A stretch of 64,000 bases of DNA. Origin: Micrococcales bacterium KH10. Lineage in GTDB: Bacteria; Actinomycetota; Actinomycetes; Actinomycetales; Cellulomonadaceae. The notes beneath the pieces were generated by a model, which was not told the DNA's origin, made no database searches, and worked only from the letters and a program-made list of their open reading frames with translations. The position numbers were made by a program, and so were the translations under genes. Numbering within the stretch: the stretch's first letter is position 1; each line of letters starts with the position of its first letter. Below, piece after piece: positions 9,065 to 17,741 of this stretch. The stretch lies in assembly GCA_900188465.1 (NCBI GenBank), contig FZPE01000002.1, forward strand, positions 1 to 64,000, written 5' to 3'.

Positions 9065-9104
9065 TAACTTCAATCCTCGCAGGGCATATTTCGGGTAGGA
9101 CAAC

Positions 9105-9121
9105 TCGTTACACGATAACGA
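9105..9121. promoter_or_regulatory. Inverted repeat upstream of the RpfB-like gene
   Basis: TCGTTA-CACGA-TAACGA, 6-bp arms with a 5-nt spacer, 41 bp upstream of the chosen GTG. GTTAC/GTAAC-type sites are used by the actinobacterial regulator MtrA at cell-wall hydrolase genes, so this may be its site. That link is inference from position and a short motif. Confidence 0.35.
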
Positions 9122-9155
9122 AAAGACAACGCCATGGCGAGTGCCCTTGGTCACA

Positions 9156-10154
9156 TCATTGGGGAGAAGGACCCAACTTCGGCATGATTCCGCCGTCGAC
9201 TGCACTGGGTAACTCGGGGAGCTCTCGGCCCAGATGCGCTGGCCAGGGGCCATAAATCTGCTCCGAGGTCTCAGAGATTGTGCTGCAGACGTGCGCCAGA
9301 TCTTCGTCGCGATATTCGGCCATGGCTCGCACCGTCAGCGCCGCCAGATAGGGAGCATTGGGACGACCCCGATAGGGGTGCGGCGGCAGGAACGGCGCAT
9401 CGGTCTCCACCAGCACCCGACTGAGCGGCACCGCTCGCAGAGCGGCTCGTAGCTCGTCATTGGATTTGTACGTCACCGGTCCAGCGAAGGACAGATACCA
9501 CCCTTGCCCGGCACAGAACTCCGCCATGGCACGGTCTCCGGAAAAGCAGTGGAAGACGGTCCGTTCTGGCGCACCGTCACGCTGCAGCACGTCGAGCACT
9601 TCCCGGTGCGCATCGCGGTCGTGAATCTGCAGTGCGAGCCCCAGTTCCTTCGCCAGTGCGATATGCGCCCGGAAGGATTCAGTCTGCGCAGCCAGACCGC
9701 GTTCACCGGTGCGGAACTTGTCCAGACCGGTCTCTCCGATGACACGAATATTGTCATGGCTACGCGCCAGGTCTGCGATCTCGGCTATCGCCGCCTCGAG
9801 GTCGATGCGGTGGTGACTTTGCGGGCGCGGCTCCAGCCCGTCCGGACCGATCTCCAGGACACCTGCGTGCAGCGGCGCTTCGTTGGGGTGAATCGCCACC
9901 CCGCCTAAGAAGGGGTAGCGCGTGGTCCAGGCCGCCGTGGTGCGGGCAGACGGCAGATCGCATCCAATTTGGACGAGTCGATCCACTCCAGCCGCGGCAG
10001 CCGCATCAAGATGCTCGGCAATACTCGGCACCGCGACGCCCGGTTCCAGCACATCGTCAACGAAGTCGAGGTGAGTGTGGTTGTCCACCACCGGGTGCGG
10101 TAACGGCGTGGCGGGTGGCGGCGGCCAAGAACGGTCGCGAGATTTCTTACTCAC
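9156..10154 (-). CDS. tatD: TatD family metal-dependent deoxyribonuclease
   Basis: A 332-aa TIM-barrel hydrolase starting at GTG. Metal ligands are visible: HTH in VVDNHTHLDF (near residue 26), the Glu in VIGETGLDKF, His in LQIHDRD, His in VFHCFSGD, and Asp in LVETDAPFLPP. TatD enzymes act as 3'-5' exonucleases or DNases in DNA quality control. It sits between metG and the rpfB-like gene, the usual order. An N-terminal Pro-rich tail before the barrel is common in actinobacterial copies. Confidence 0.93.
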   Translation of the reverse strand: MSKKSRDRSWPPPPATPLPHPVVDNHTHLDFVDDVLEPGVAVPSIAEHLDAAAAAGVDRLVQIGCDLPSARTTAAWTTRYPFLGGVAIHPNEAPLHAGVLEIGPDGLEPRPQSHHRIDLEAAIAEIADLARSHDNIRVIGETGLDKFRTGERGLAAQTESFRAHIALAKELGLALQIHDRDAHREVLDVLQRDGAPERTVFHCFSGDRAMAEFCAGQGWYLSFAGPVTYKSNDELRAALRAVPLSRVLVETDAPFLPPHPYRGRPNAPYLAALTVRAMAEYRDEDLAHVCSTISETSEQIYGPWPAHLGRELPELPSAVDGGIMPKLGPSPQ

Positions 10155-10224
10155 GGCTTTTCACTCACACGATCAGTCGTTCGGCGGTCATCGGCGCGCA
10201 TGTGATTCCTTCGGTGACGAGTGC

Positions 10225-11859
10225 TCACTTGCTGTCGGCGGACTCGTCTTCAATACGCGGGAACAGTGGTGCGCCCTTGGTGATGGTCACGTGCTGTGGC
10301 AAGCCATTGAAAGCGGCGGCGTCCGCGACCGGCTGCTTGTCCAATTCGCCCAGTGCCTCGGTGCCCCCAAGGATCGTCCATAGATTCTGGGCCGCCTGGG
10401 GGGTGACGGGGTTGAGCAGAATCGCGAGCGAGCGCAAGGCCTCCGCAGCGGTGACCAGGATGGTGGCGAGACGACCACCACCGGCCCCGGCGCCGGACTC
10501 GTCCAGTTCACCGGGGAGCTTGGCGACCTTCCATGGCTCTTGTTCGGTCAGATACACGTTGGTGGCCTCAACCAGGGTCCAGACGGCGGCTACCGCGTCA
10601 GTGGGGGAGATCCGGTCAATGGCCGCTTCCGCGTCGGCGACCGCCCGCGCGGCGACCGCCTCAAGGTCGGTCTCAGCATCGGTGAGGGCACCGGGCGTGG
10701 GCAGGGCGCCGCCGAAGTATTTGCCGACCATCGCGGCGACACGCGATGCAAGGTTGCCCCACCCGTTGGCCAGTTCGGCGTTGTAACGCGCGGCGATGTC
10801 CTCCCATGAAAATGACCCGTCGTGACCGAATTGGACAGCGCGGGTGAAGTAGTACCGGAAGGCGTCCGAGCCGAATACGTCGGTGATCTCACGCGGATGA
10901 ATGCCGGTAAGTTTGGTTTTCGACATTTTCTCGCCGCCGACCAGCAGCCAGCCGTGCGCGAAGATCGTCTTGGGCAGTGGCAGACCCGCGGCCAATAGCA
11001 TGGCGGGCCAGATCACCGCGTGGAACCGCAAGATGTCCTTGCCGACCAAGTGCACGTCGGCGGGCCAGATCCGGGAGAACTCGTCCTGCTTCGACTCGTC
11101 TTCCAAACCAACGGCACTGGCGTAGTTGAGCAGCGCGTCGAACCAGACGTAGAGCACGTGGGAGGAGTCCCACGGCAGTTCGATGCCCCAGTCGAAGCTG
11201 GATCGGGAGATCGACAGGTCGCGCAAGCCCTGTTTGACGAAGCCGATGACCTCGTTGCGAGCAGATGCGGGCTGAACGAATTCCGGGTGGGCTTCGTACA
11301 GTTCAAGCAGTTTGTCGCCGTATTGGCTCAGCGGGAAGAAGTAGTTCTCCTCCGACAGGGTCTCGACAGGGCGGCCATGGATCTTGCAGACCTGCTGACC
11401 CTCGTATTCGCCGGTGCCGTCCTCGAGGTCGCCCGGCAGTTTGTATTCCTCGCAGGCAACGCAGTACTGGCCCTCGAATTTGCCTTTGTAAATGTGACCG
11501 TCATCGTAGAGGCGCTGGATGAAGCGCTGGACGGCGACCTCATGGCGCTCGTCGGTGGTGCGGATGAAGTCGTCGTTGGCTGCGTCGAGCGTGTCGAGTA
11601 CCGGCAGCCATTCCTCGGCAACGAGTTTGTCTGCCCACGCCTGCGGTGCGACACCCTTGCTCTCGGCAGTGCGCAGCACCTTTTCGCCGTGTTCATCGGT
11701 TCCGGTGAGGAACCAGACCTCTTCTTGACGTTGCCGGTGCCACCGGGTGAGCACGTCGGCAGCCACTGTGGTGTAGGCGTGACCGATGTGGGGGGCATCG
11801 TTGACGTAGTAAATGGGCGTGGTCAGGTAGAAACAAGACGGCTGGGCCATACCTGACAT
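10225..11859 (-). CDS. metG: Methionine--tRNA ligase
   Basis: Class I aminoacyl-tRNA synthetase, 544 aa from ATG 11859 (a second ATG at 11850 is possible). The start lies close to the divergence point with no clear ribosome site, so translation may be leaderless. Motifs: catalytic PIYYVNDAPHIGHAY, a connective-peptide zinc knuckle CVACEEYKLPGDL with CKIHGRP, the tRNA-reading GWLLVGGEKMSKTK (KMSKS), and an anticodon-binding helical domain at the C-terminus. There is no C-terminal EMAP tRNA-binding domain, as in mycobacterial MetG. Downstream are tatD and the rpf-like gene on the same strand. Confidence 0.97.
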   Translation of the reverse strand: MSGMAQPSCFYLTTPIYYVNDAPHIGHAYTTVAADVLTRWHRQRQEEVWFLTGTDEHGEKVLRTAESKGVAPQAWADKLVAEEWLPVLDTLDAANDDFIRTTDERHEVAVQRFIQRLYDDGHIYKGKFEGQYCVACEEYKLPGDLEDGTGEYEGQQVCKIHGRPVETLSEENYFFPLSQYGDKLLELYEAHPEFVQPASARNEVIGFVKQGLRDLSISRSSFDWGIELPWDSSHVLYVWFDALLNYASAVGLEDESKQDEFSRIWPADVHLVGKDILRFHAVIWPAMLLAAGLPLPKTIFAHGWLLVGGEKMSKTKLTGIHPREITDVFGSDAFRYYFTRAVQFGHDGSFSWEDIAARYNAELANGWGNLASRVAAMVGKYFGGALPTPGALTDAETDLEAVAARAVADAEAAIDRISPTDAVAAVWTLVEATNVYLTEQEPWKVAKLPGELDESGAGAGGGRLATILVTAAEALRSLAILLNPVTPQAAQNLWTILGGTEALGELDKQPVADAAAFNGLPQHVTITKGAPLFPRIEDESADSK

Positions 11860-11893
11860 GTTAATGCGAGTCGGACCGCTGTGAGTACAGTGT

Positions 11894-12736
11894 TCACCTG
11901 GTGGCGAGCACAGCCTCATAAAGTTCTCGTTTTGAAACACCATGCCCGGCAGCCACCTGCGCCACTGCTTCCTTGAGCCGCGCACCGTGATCAGTCAGTT
12001 CGATGACATTGCCGACGAGTTCTGCCACGCTTTTCACTGCTTGCTGCTGTGCGCCTGCAACGACGATCACGAACTCGCCGCGCGGGGTCTCGGGCAACTG
12101 CTCCAGTACGTCGCTGATGCTGCCGCGCAGCACCTCTTCGTAGGTTTTTGTCAGTTCCCGGCACGCGGCGACGGAGCGCTCGTCGCCGAACACCTCGCCC
12201 ATGACCGTCAAGGTTTCACGTACTCGGTGCGGCGACTCGAAAAACACCAGCGTGCGCGGGTCGGTGGCGACTGCTTCGAACGTGCGTCGCTTCTCCCCTG
12301 TTTTACGTGGGATGAAGCCCTCGAAGGTGAACCGGTCGGTAGCAAGCCCCGAGATGGCGAGCGCGGTGAGCACTGCCGAAGGACCGGGCGCAACAGTGAC
12401 GGGTAGGTCGCGGGAGGTGGCTGCGGCGATCAGCGGATAGCCGGGGTCGGAAATCGTGGGCATTCCGGCATCGGAGACCACCAGGACGAGTTGCCCTGCT
12501 GCGACTGCGTCAAGCAGATCGCCCGTGCGGGCACTTTCATTGTGCTCGTGATGAGAGATGACCTTGGCGCTGACGGTGACGTCGAGGCGACGGGCAAGGT
12601 CGCGGAATTTGCGGGTGTCTTCGGCTGCGATGAGGTCGGCGGTCTCGATCAGTTCACGCAGCCGCAGGGAGGCATCGGCGGCGTTTCCTATCGGCGTAGC
12701 GGCTAGCACGAGCATTCCGGCGGACGAGTCACTCAT
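11894..12736 (-). CDS. rsmI: 16S rRNA (cytidine1402-2'-O)-methyltransferase
   Basis: SAM-dependent enzyme that methylates the ribose of C1402 in the ribosomal P site. Length 280 aa from ATG 12736 (MSDSSAGMLVLAATPIGN). Family motifs are LVLAATPIGNAADASLR, AAEDTRKFRDL, LVVSDAGMPTISDPGYPL, VAPGPSAVLTALAISGL, and FFESPHRV. The longer upstream frame is rejected because the family N-terminus starts at LVLAATPIGN. It lies 34 bp upstream of the metG start and both are on the minus strand. Confidence 0.96.
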   Translation of the reverse strand: MSDSSAGMLVLAATPIGNAADASLRLRELIETADLIAAEDTRKFRDLARRLDVTVSAKVISHHEHNESARTGDLLDAVAAGQLVLVVSDAGMPTISDPGYPLIAAATSRDLPVTVAPGPSAVLTALAISGLATDRFTFEGFIPRKTGEKRRTFEAVATDPRTLVFFESPHRVRETLTVMGEVFGDERSVAACRELTKTYEEVLRGSISDVLEQLPETPRGEFVIVVAGAQQQAVKSVAELVGNVIELTDHGARLKEAVAQVAAGHGVSKRELYEAVLATR

Positions 12737-12824
12737 GGTCTTTAGGGTGTCACACCCACCAGCAATCGCCGGTTGATACCAACTACTACTCGCGGGAAAG
12801 TGGAGTACTGGGATGCTGAAAGAA

Positions 12825-13139
12825 CTAAGATTCCGGGAGAACGCGTTTCGCCACGGCCTGCATATCGCGGCCAAGCCCGCCCAGTCGGTCATCGACCCGT
12901 TGGAAACGCAACTCCATCTCGGTGCGCAATGAACCCATCTCGTTGCGCAATGAACCGACCTGGGTCGTCATCTCACTGCGCAGCGAACCGACCTGAGTCG
13001 TCATCTCGTTACGCAGTGACGTGATCTGCCCGGTAATCGTGCGCAGCATGACCTGCGTGATGACGGCGATGGTGCCAACCAACGTGGCAGCAAGCACCGA
13101 GATGATGGTCCATGTCTGCGGCTCGGTCAATTCGATCAC
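12825..13139 (-). CDS. Small membrane-anchored coiled-coil protein with internal repeats
   Basis: The start is uncertain; GTG 13139 (VIELTEPQTWTIISVLAATLV) gives 104 aa, and longer in-frame starts exist. One transmembrane segment (about residues 10-30, TIISVLAATLVGTIAVITQV) is followed by a heptad-like helix built from near-identical 11-residue units (SLRNEMTTQVG, SLRSEMTTQVG, then shorter SLRNEMG and SLRTEME). It ends ERFQRVDDRLGGL-like, resembling small actinobacterial proteins of this plan with no known function. The matching 33-bp DNA units suggest expansion by slippage. It is between rsmI (same strand) and the divergent mannosyltransferase. Confidence 0.65.
   Translation of the reverse strand: MIELTEPQTWTIISVLAATLVGTIAVITQVMLRTITGQITSLRNEMTTQVGSLRSEMTTQVGSLRNEMGSLRTEMELRFQRVDDRLGGLGRDMQAVAKRVLPES
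12915..13018. repeat. Tandem 33-bp coding repeats
   Basis: Within the coiled-coil gene, units reading (reverse strand) CTGCGC-ARYGAGATGACGACYCAGGTCGGTTC recur about twice in full and twice shortened. They correspond to SLR(N/S)EMTTQVG. Confidence 0.75.
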
Positions 13140-13260
13140 TCTCCCATTGTTACGGCTTACCACCGAATATGCCAGGCCTGTTCGTAGCGGGGACTCCCCA
13201 CACCCGCATTGTGGAGAACTCGTCCCCGCGGCAACCGGGAATACACCAGCACTCGGTAGC

Positions 13261-15024
13261 ATGGGCCGGGTGCACGATCTTGACGAGCCCGCCGCCCCAG
13301 AGGTCTTAGGCGACACGTCAGACGAGGCACAGCAGAACTCGTCCTATCAGGATCACCTCGACCGCTTTCATCGGCTACTTTTTCGTCCCCGAGAACTCGC
13401 CCTCGGATCGACTGCCCACGACCGCCTGTGGGGCTGGCTCGGCCCAGCCTTAGTCACTTTGCTGGGTGGCCTCCTGAGGTTGATCAACCTCGGGAATCCA
13501 GCCGAACTCGTCTTCGATGAGACGTACTACGTCAAGGACGGGTATGCGCTGATTGAACTCGGCTACGAGGCACGTTGGCCCGACGACGCCAACGACCAGT
13601 TCGCCGCAGGACAAGCCGATCTATACAGCACAAGCGCCACCTATACCGTGCACCCCCAAGTCGGAAAACTGCTGATCGGATGGGGCATCCGCCTCGGTGG
13701 CGTAGAAAACCCCTGGGCCTGGCGACTCGCCACCGCCCTATTGGGCACAGCGGCAATCTTCGTCCTGGCTCGCACCGCGCGGCGCATCCTCGGGTCCACC
13801 GTCATGGGCACTGTTGCCGGCGGCCTGCTGGCTCTGGACGGTATGGGCATTGTGCTGGCCCGGACCGCATTGCTGGACGGCATCTTGATGTTCTTCATCG
13901 TGGTGGCCTTCGCCTGCTTAGTCGCTGATCGGTTCCAGTCCCGGCATCGTCTTGCGGCACGCGCCGCCACCATGATGGCGGCGGGCGGCGACCTGAGCAT
14001 GATGAAGCCGGGACTGGGCTGGCGGTGGTGGCGGCTCGCCGCGGGTGTCTCGTTGGGGCTGGCCTGCGGAACAAAATGGTCCGGCTTCTACGCCTTGGCG
14101 GTCTTCGGCATCGTCACGGTGTGGTGGGACCTGGGCGCACGACGAGCAGTGGCGGGACAGCGCTGGGGGTGGACCTGGCTGGTGCGCGATGCGATTCCTG
14201 CCTTCGGCGCACTGGTGCCAACAGCGCTGGTCACCTACGTCGCGTCATGGTGGTCGTGGTTCGCCCACCCGCAGTCTTGGGGGCGCCTGTGGCATACCGA
14301 AAATCCTGCTGCGCTACCCGGCTGGTTGCCCGACGGGTTACAGAGCTGGTGGGACGTGGGCCGATCCTGGTGGCACCACCACGCCACGATGTTGGACTTC
14401 CACGCCACATTGGACGACCCGCACCGTTACCAGGCGAATCCTTATTTATGGCCGTTGCAAGTGCGGCCAACCTCGTTCTACTGGGAAGAGACCGAAGGGC
14501 CGTGCGGCGGCTCTGACACCTGCGTGCAGGTCATCACCTCGCTTGGCAACCCCCTGTTGTGGTGGCTCGCGGTGGCGGCCTTCGGCCTTGCGCTATGGCG
14601 GCTCATTCATCATCGGGATTGGCGTGCCGGAGCCGTCATCGCCGGGTACTGCGCAGTGTGGGTGCCCTGGTTCTTCTTCGCTCACCGCACGATCTTCACG
14701 TTCTACATGGTGGCTCTGGCACCCTTTGCGGCGCTCGCGGTCGCCTACGCGGCCCAAGTGTTGTTGGAGCGGTGTACCGTTTCGCCGCGTGATGTGGAAT
14801 TGGCGGCGCGGACGGCACCGGGCGGGGTGCGAACCCGGGCGGAGCTGAACGCTCGCAGGCGGGTTCGTGTCGCCGCCCGGCGGCTGCGACACACGAAGTT
14901 CTGGTTCGCCGCTGCATTGGCTTCAATTGCCGCGATGACACTGTTCTTCTACCCGATCTGGACAGCCTGGAACGTGCCCTACTTGTTCTGGTTAGTGCAC
15001 ATGTGGTCACCAACCTGGATTTAG
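13261..15024 (+). CDS. pmt: Dolichyl/polyprenyl-phosphate-mannose--protein mannosyltransferase
   Basis: GT-C fold integral membrane enzyme that transfers mannose from polyprenyl-phosphate mannose to Ser/Thr of secreted proteins. 587 aa from ATG 13261 (GTG 13270 also possible). The catalytic acidic pair is in LVFDETYYVKDGY after the first transmembrane helix; then YTVHPQVGKLLIGWGI and many hydrophobic helices (GTAAIFVLARTARR, LALDGMGIVLARTALLDGILMF), a large extracytoplasmic loop with HPQSWGRLWHTENP and FHATLDDPHRYQANPYLWPLQ, and C-terminal helices with FFFAHRTIFTFY. It is divergent from rsmI, the order seen in mycobacteria (Rv1002c/Rv1003). Confidence 0.94.
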   Translation: MGRVHDLDEPAAPEVLGDTSDEAQQNSSYQDHLDRFHRLLFRPRELALGSTAHDRLWGWLGPALVTLLGGLLRLINLGNPAELVFDETYYVKDGYALIELGYEARWPDDANDQFAAGQADLYSTSATYTVHPQVGKLLIGWGIRLGGVENPWAWRLATALLGTAAIFVLARTARRILGSTVMGTVAGGLLALDGMGIVLARTALLDGILMFFIVVAFACLVADRFQSRHRLAARAATMMAAGGDLSMMKPGLGWRWWRLAAGVSLGLACGTKWSGFYALAVFGIVTVWWDLGARRAVAGQRWGWTWLVRDAIPAFGALVPTALVTYVASWWSWFAHPQSWGRLWHTENPAALPGWLPDGLQSWWDVGRSWWHHHATMLDFHATLDDPHRYQANPYLWPLQVRPTSFYWEETEGPCGGSDTCVQVITSLGNPLLWWLAVAAFGLALWRLIHHRDWRAGAVIAGYCAVWVPWFFFAHRTIFTFYMVALAPFAALAVAYAAQVLLERCTVSPRDVELAARTAPGGVRTRAELNARRRVRVAARRLRHTKFWFAAALASIAAMTLFFYPIWTAWNVPYLFWLVHMWSPTWI

Positions 15025-15035
15025 CGCGTTCAGAT

Positions 15036-16514
15036 TCAGCGCTTCACACCGGAACCGTAGCGTGCCTCGGCTCGTGCGACGAACTCGTCCACATCACGCG
15101 TCTGGTCGCCCATCCACGCGATCTCGGAAATTGCGGCCAGCCGTGGCAGCAGCATGTGCATGAAGTCCGCGCGGCCCTGAATTGTCTCAGTCCAGATGGC
15201 GGCTTCGACGCCATGGACCGGCACTGGTCCTTGATCATCGCGCAGCAGTTCGCAGATGCGCCAGTCATAGGCGGATCGCAATGTGGCGCAGCCCGCCCAG
15301 TCCTGTCCCACGGTGTCCCGGGGCGAGTACTTCGAGTCGAGGTAGGCCATGGGCGCAGGTGCGGCGATGACCTTGCCGCCCCGCTCGGCATGTTCGCGCA
15401 CCCCGGCAGGCAACCCGGCCCGCAGATCCCACACGGTGACCCAGGCGCTGGGGTCAAGTGAGACTTTCGCTGCTTCTTGCCACAGCACCGGGGTCTTCCC
15501 CGCTGCCAGCACTTCGGCCACTGCGGGTTGCACCAATTCCCGGTACTCGTCGTCCGTCATCTGATGGCACTCGTCCCCGCCGACATGCAGCCACTGACCG
15601 GTGGTCATCGCGGCCATCTCGCGCACCACACGGGCGATGAATGGACGGGTTGCCGGGTTATCGCGGTGCAGTTTGGAAAAGCCCACATTGATTCCGGTGT
15701 AGGGATGCGGGTCGTCATTGGGGCCGCGCAGTTCCGGCAGCGCGTACAGCGCGGCGTGCGTGTGACCGGGCATATCGATTTCGGGGACGAGCACCATGCC
15801 GCGGCGCGCAGCGAATAGTTGCAGTTGAGTGAAATCCTCGATGCTCAGGTAGCCGTCGCCGCCCGGCAGGGTGGAACTCTGGCTGGAACGGGCCACCAGA
15901 TCTGGCAATCCGGGGATGTCGAGCCGCCATCCCTGATCGTCGGTCAGGTGCAGGTGCAGCACGTTGAGCCGCATCTCGGCTGCAATATCGATGACCTCGC
16001 GCAACAGGTCAACGGGGACAAAGTTGCGGGCCAGGTCGACCGATAGTGAACGCCAGGAATGGGTGGGCTGGTCGTGGATAACGGCTGGTTCCAGGCTGCC
16101 GGGGGTGTCTGTGGCGGCCAACTGTGTCAGCGCACTGATCGCGTGTCCTGCCCCGCCGAAGGACACCGCGCTGATGCGTACCTGCTCGTCGATTTCGATG
16201 GTGAAGGATTCGTCGGTCTCCGGCCCGAACTGACCGACCTGCTCGGGGGTTCCGGTCAGGGCGATGGTGACTTCGCAGCGGTCAGTCGACTTGTCGGCAG
16301 ACGAGTGCTCCCTCGCGATCACAGGGGCGACATCGGCATCGACCCACTGCCTGATCGCCGTTTCGAGCCGTTCGATCAGAGTCTGCGCGACTGGTACGTT
16401 CTCATGCCCGCACAGCGCTGCGTCTGTCCTGACGAGAACGGATACGCCCGCACGCAGATCGATAACACGGTGGCCACTAGTACGGTGATCGCCGAGATGG
16501 TGGTCGTTCGTCAT
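15036..16514 (-). CDS. Beta-N-acetylhexosaminidase (GH20)
   Basis: A 492-aa glycoside hydrolase that removes terminal N-acetylhexosamine by substrate-assisted catalysis. An N-terminal GH20b-like domain (to about residue 140) is followed by the GH20 barrel: WRSLSVDLARNFVP, LNVLHLHLTDDQGWRLDIPG, LVPEIDMPGHTHAAL, and the catalytic Asp-Glu in HVGGDECHQM. Trp residues lining the site are in VLWQEA and AAIWTETI. No signal peptide or membrane segment is seen, so it should act in the cytoplasm, perhaps on imported chitobiose or wall-recycling products. The ATG overlaps the flavin reductase stop by 4 bp. Confidence 0.94.
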   Translation of the reverse strand: MTNDHHLGDHRTSGHRVIDLRAGVSVLVRTDAALCGHENVPVAQTLIERLETAIRQWVDADVAPVIAREHSSADKSTDRCEVTIALTGTPEQVGQFGPETDESFTIEIDEQVRISAVSFGGAGHAISALTQLAATDTPGSLEPAVIHDQPTHSWRSLSVDLARNFVPVDLLREVIDIAAEMRLNVLHLHLTDDQGWRLDIPGLPDLVARSSQSSTLPGGDGYLSIEDFTQLQLFAARRGMVLVPEIDMPGHTHAALYALPELRGPNDDPHPYTGINVGFSKLHRDNPATRPFIARVVREMAAMTTGQWLHVGGDECHQMTDDEYRELVQPAVAEVLAAGKTPVLWQEAAKVSLDPSAWVTVWDLRAGLPAGVREHAERGGKVIAAPAPMAYLDSKYSPRDTVGQDWAGCATLRSAYDWRICELLRDDQGPVPVHGVEAAIWTETIQGRADFMHMLLPRLAAISEIAWMGDQTRDVDEFVARAEARYGSGVKR

Positions 16515-17008
16515 CGTGCCGACTCCTCATATGAACCTCGGTAGCGCAGCAAACCGGGTCGGGTGTCGCCTTCAGCGGCGGCCATCCAGGTGACCTCTCC
16601 CGCGACGAGCGTATGGGTTGCGACTTCGACCGAAGCTGTGGTGCGGACTTCGAGCCACGCTAATGCATCGTCGATCAGTGCGGGGCCGTCCGGGTCGCGA
16701 CGGTGGTGCGGAATGTTGTCGAGCAGTCCGATCAGCGGTGTGCCTGGTTCGGAGAGCCACCCTGCGATATGGCGCTGTTCTGCGGCCAGGAAACTGACAG
16801 CCCAGTGTCCGGCCTCTTCAACCGCCTCGCACATGCGGCCAAGAGAGTAGAGCGAGACGAGCATCGTCGGCGGATCCCACGAGACTGCGATCACATCGGT
16901 GACGGTGCGGGCATGATCGTGTCCGCGGGACCGTGCTGTGATGACCGCTACGCCCTTGGCGAGGCGGTTAGACACGTCACGGAACTCTTCGCTGCGGTCA
17001 CTGTCCAT
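16511..17008 (-). CDS. Flavin reductase domain protein
   Basis: A 165-aa protein from ATG 17008 (MDSDRSEEFRDVSNRLAKG); a longer frame starts at 17041. It has the FMN-binding split-barrel pattern of the HpaC/flavin-reductase-like family: VAVITARSRGHDHARTVTDVIAVSWDPPTMLVSL, WAVSFLAAEQRHIAGWLS, LAWLEVRT, HTLVAGEVTWM. Such proteins reduce FMN/FAD with NAD(P)H for partner oxygenases, or simply bind flavin. It is translationally coupled to the hexosaminidase, an unexpected pairing, and the partner enzyme is not evident here. Confidence 0.87.
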   Translation of the reverse strand: MDSDRSEEFRDVSNRLAKGVAVITARSRGHDHARTVTDVIAVSWDPPTMLVSLYSLGRMCEAVEEAGHWAVSFLAAEQRHIAGWLSEPGTPLIGLLDNIPHHRRDPDGPALIDDALAWLEVRTTASVEVATHTLVAGEVTWMAAAEGDTRPGLLRYRGSYEESAR

Positions 17009-17047
17009 ACCGCTATTGTGCCCAGCCCAGGAACTTTTCATTGCCGG

Positions 17048-17437
17048 TCACCACTTGATTTTGAGGCCAGCGAGCCCTGAGAAGGCTTCATCGTTACTCA
17101 AGAAGGTTAACGACTCGATCATGGCCTGCGCGGCGAGCATTCTGTCGAATGGGTCACGGTGTTCCCACTGGAGTGTCCCCGCGAGCAGAGAGTGGTCCTC
17201 AGTGATTGGTAGTCGAGTAACACCTAGTCGATCAAGATGGCGCGCATATCCTGCAAGCAACACATCCGCTTGCGGAAGCTTTCCGAGTCGATGTTTTGTC
17301 GAGATCTCCCATGCAGATACCGCAGACGCCACAAGCACACAGCTGCGGTCCAGGATAATTCGGCGTGCATCAGGTCCTAGCCGACTCGGATCCGTTAAAG
17401 CCCATAACAACGTATGAGTATCGAGTAGAAAGGTCAC
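17048..17437 (-). CDS. PIN domain toxin (VapC-like)
   Basis: A 129-aa probable ribonuclease toxin. The start chosen is GTG 17437, which overlaps the antitoxin stop by 4 bp (GTGA). PIN acidic residues are in FLLDTHTLLWAL (Asp6), SAWEISTKHRLGKL (Glu) and WEHRDPFDRMLAAQAM (Asp). The TxxLLWAL and DPFDR motifs match the chromosomal PIN group paired with Phd-type antitoxins. It probably cleaves RNA when the antitoxin is degraded. Confidence 0.9.
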   Translation of the reverse strand: MTFLLDTHTLLWALTDPSRLGPDARRIILDRSCVLVASAVSAWEISTKHRLGKLPQADVLLAGYARHLDRLGVTRLPITEDHSLLAGTLQWEHRDPFDRMLAAQAMIESLTFLSNDEAFSGLAGLKIKW

Positions 17438-17664
17438 AGCACACCTTCCCATTGAGTGAGTTCATCGCTGGGAAGCGGCTCATTAAAACTATCGGGAACC
17501 CGGTACTCGACAAACCCGGTCTCCCGTGGCGCAGAGCGATCAATAGGGACAAGCCTCGCCACTGGCTGGTCTCCACGCGCAATGGTGATTTCTTCACCTT
17601 GCCCCACCGCAGCGATGAGGGCCGACAAGTGAGTTTTCGCATACTGGATTTTCACCTGGGTCAT
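17434..17664 (-). CDS. Phd/YefM-type antitoxin
   Basis: A 76-aa antitoxin partner of the downstream PIN toxin. The N-terminal DNA-binding region has the Phd pattern KIQYAKTHLSALIAAVGQGEEITIARGDQPVARLVPI. The C-terminal part (ETGFVEYRVPDSFNEPLPSDELTQWEG) is the likely toxin-binding tail, with the D-x-F-x-E-P-L-P motif typical of antitoxins of this PIN group. A strong palindrome lies just upstream, presumably its autoregulatory operator. Confidence 0.92.
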   Translation of the reverse strand: MTQVKIQYAKTHLSALIAAVGQGEEITIARGDQPVARLVPIDRSAPRETGFVEYRVPDSFNEPLPSDELTQWEGVL

Positions 17665-17690
17665 ACAAGCAGCCTAAGCCATGTAGACCA

Positions 17691-17718
17691 AGGTTGGTCA
17701 ACCTTGATTGACCAACCT
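17691..17718. promoter_or_regulatory. Operator palindrome of the Phd/PIN toxin-antitoxin operon
   Basis: AGGTTGGTCAA (17691-17701) and TTGACCAACCT (17708-17718) are perfect 11-bp inverted arms with a 6-nt spacer. An overlapping dyad GACCAA-GG-TTGGTC lies at 17686-17699. They sit 27-54 bp upstream of the antitoxin ATG (17664), where antitoxins bind to repress their own operon. Confidence 0.8.
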
Positions 17719-17741
17719 CCCACCTGTCCTTTTTGACGCGA

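Noticed and set aside
7952-9067. 371-aa open frame on plus strand
   Set aside because: Antisense to the RpfB-like gene, whose domains are unmistakable on the minus strand.
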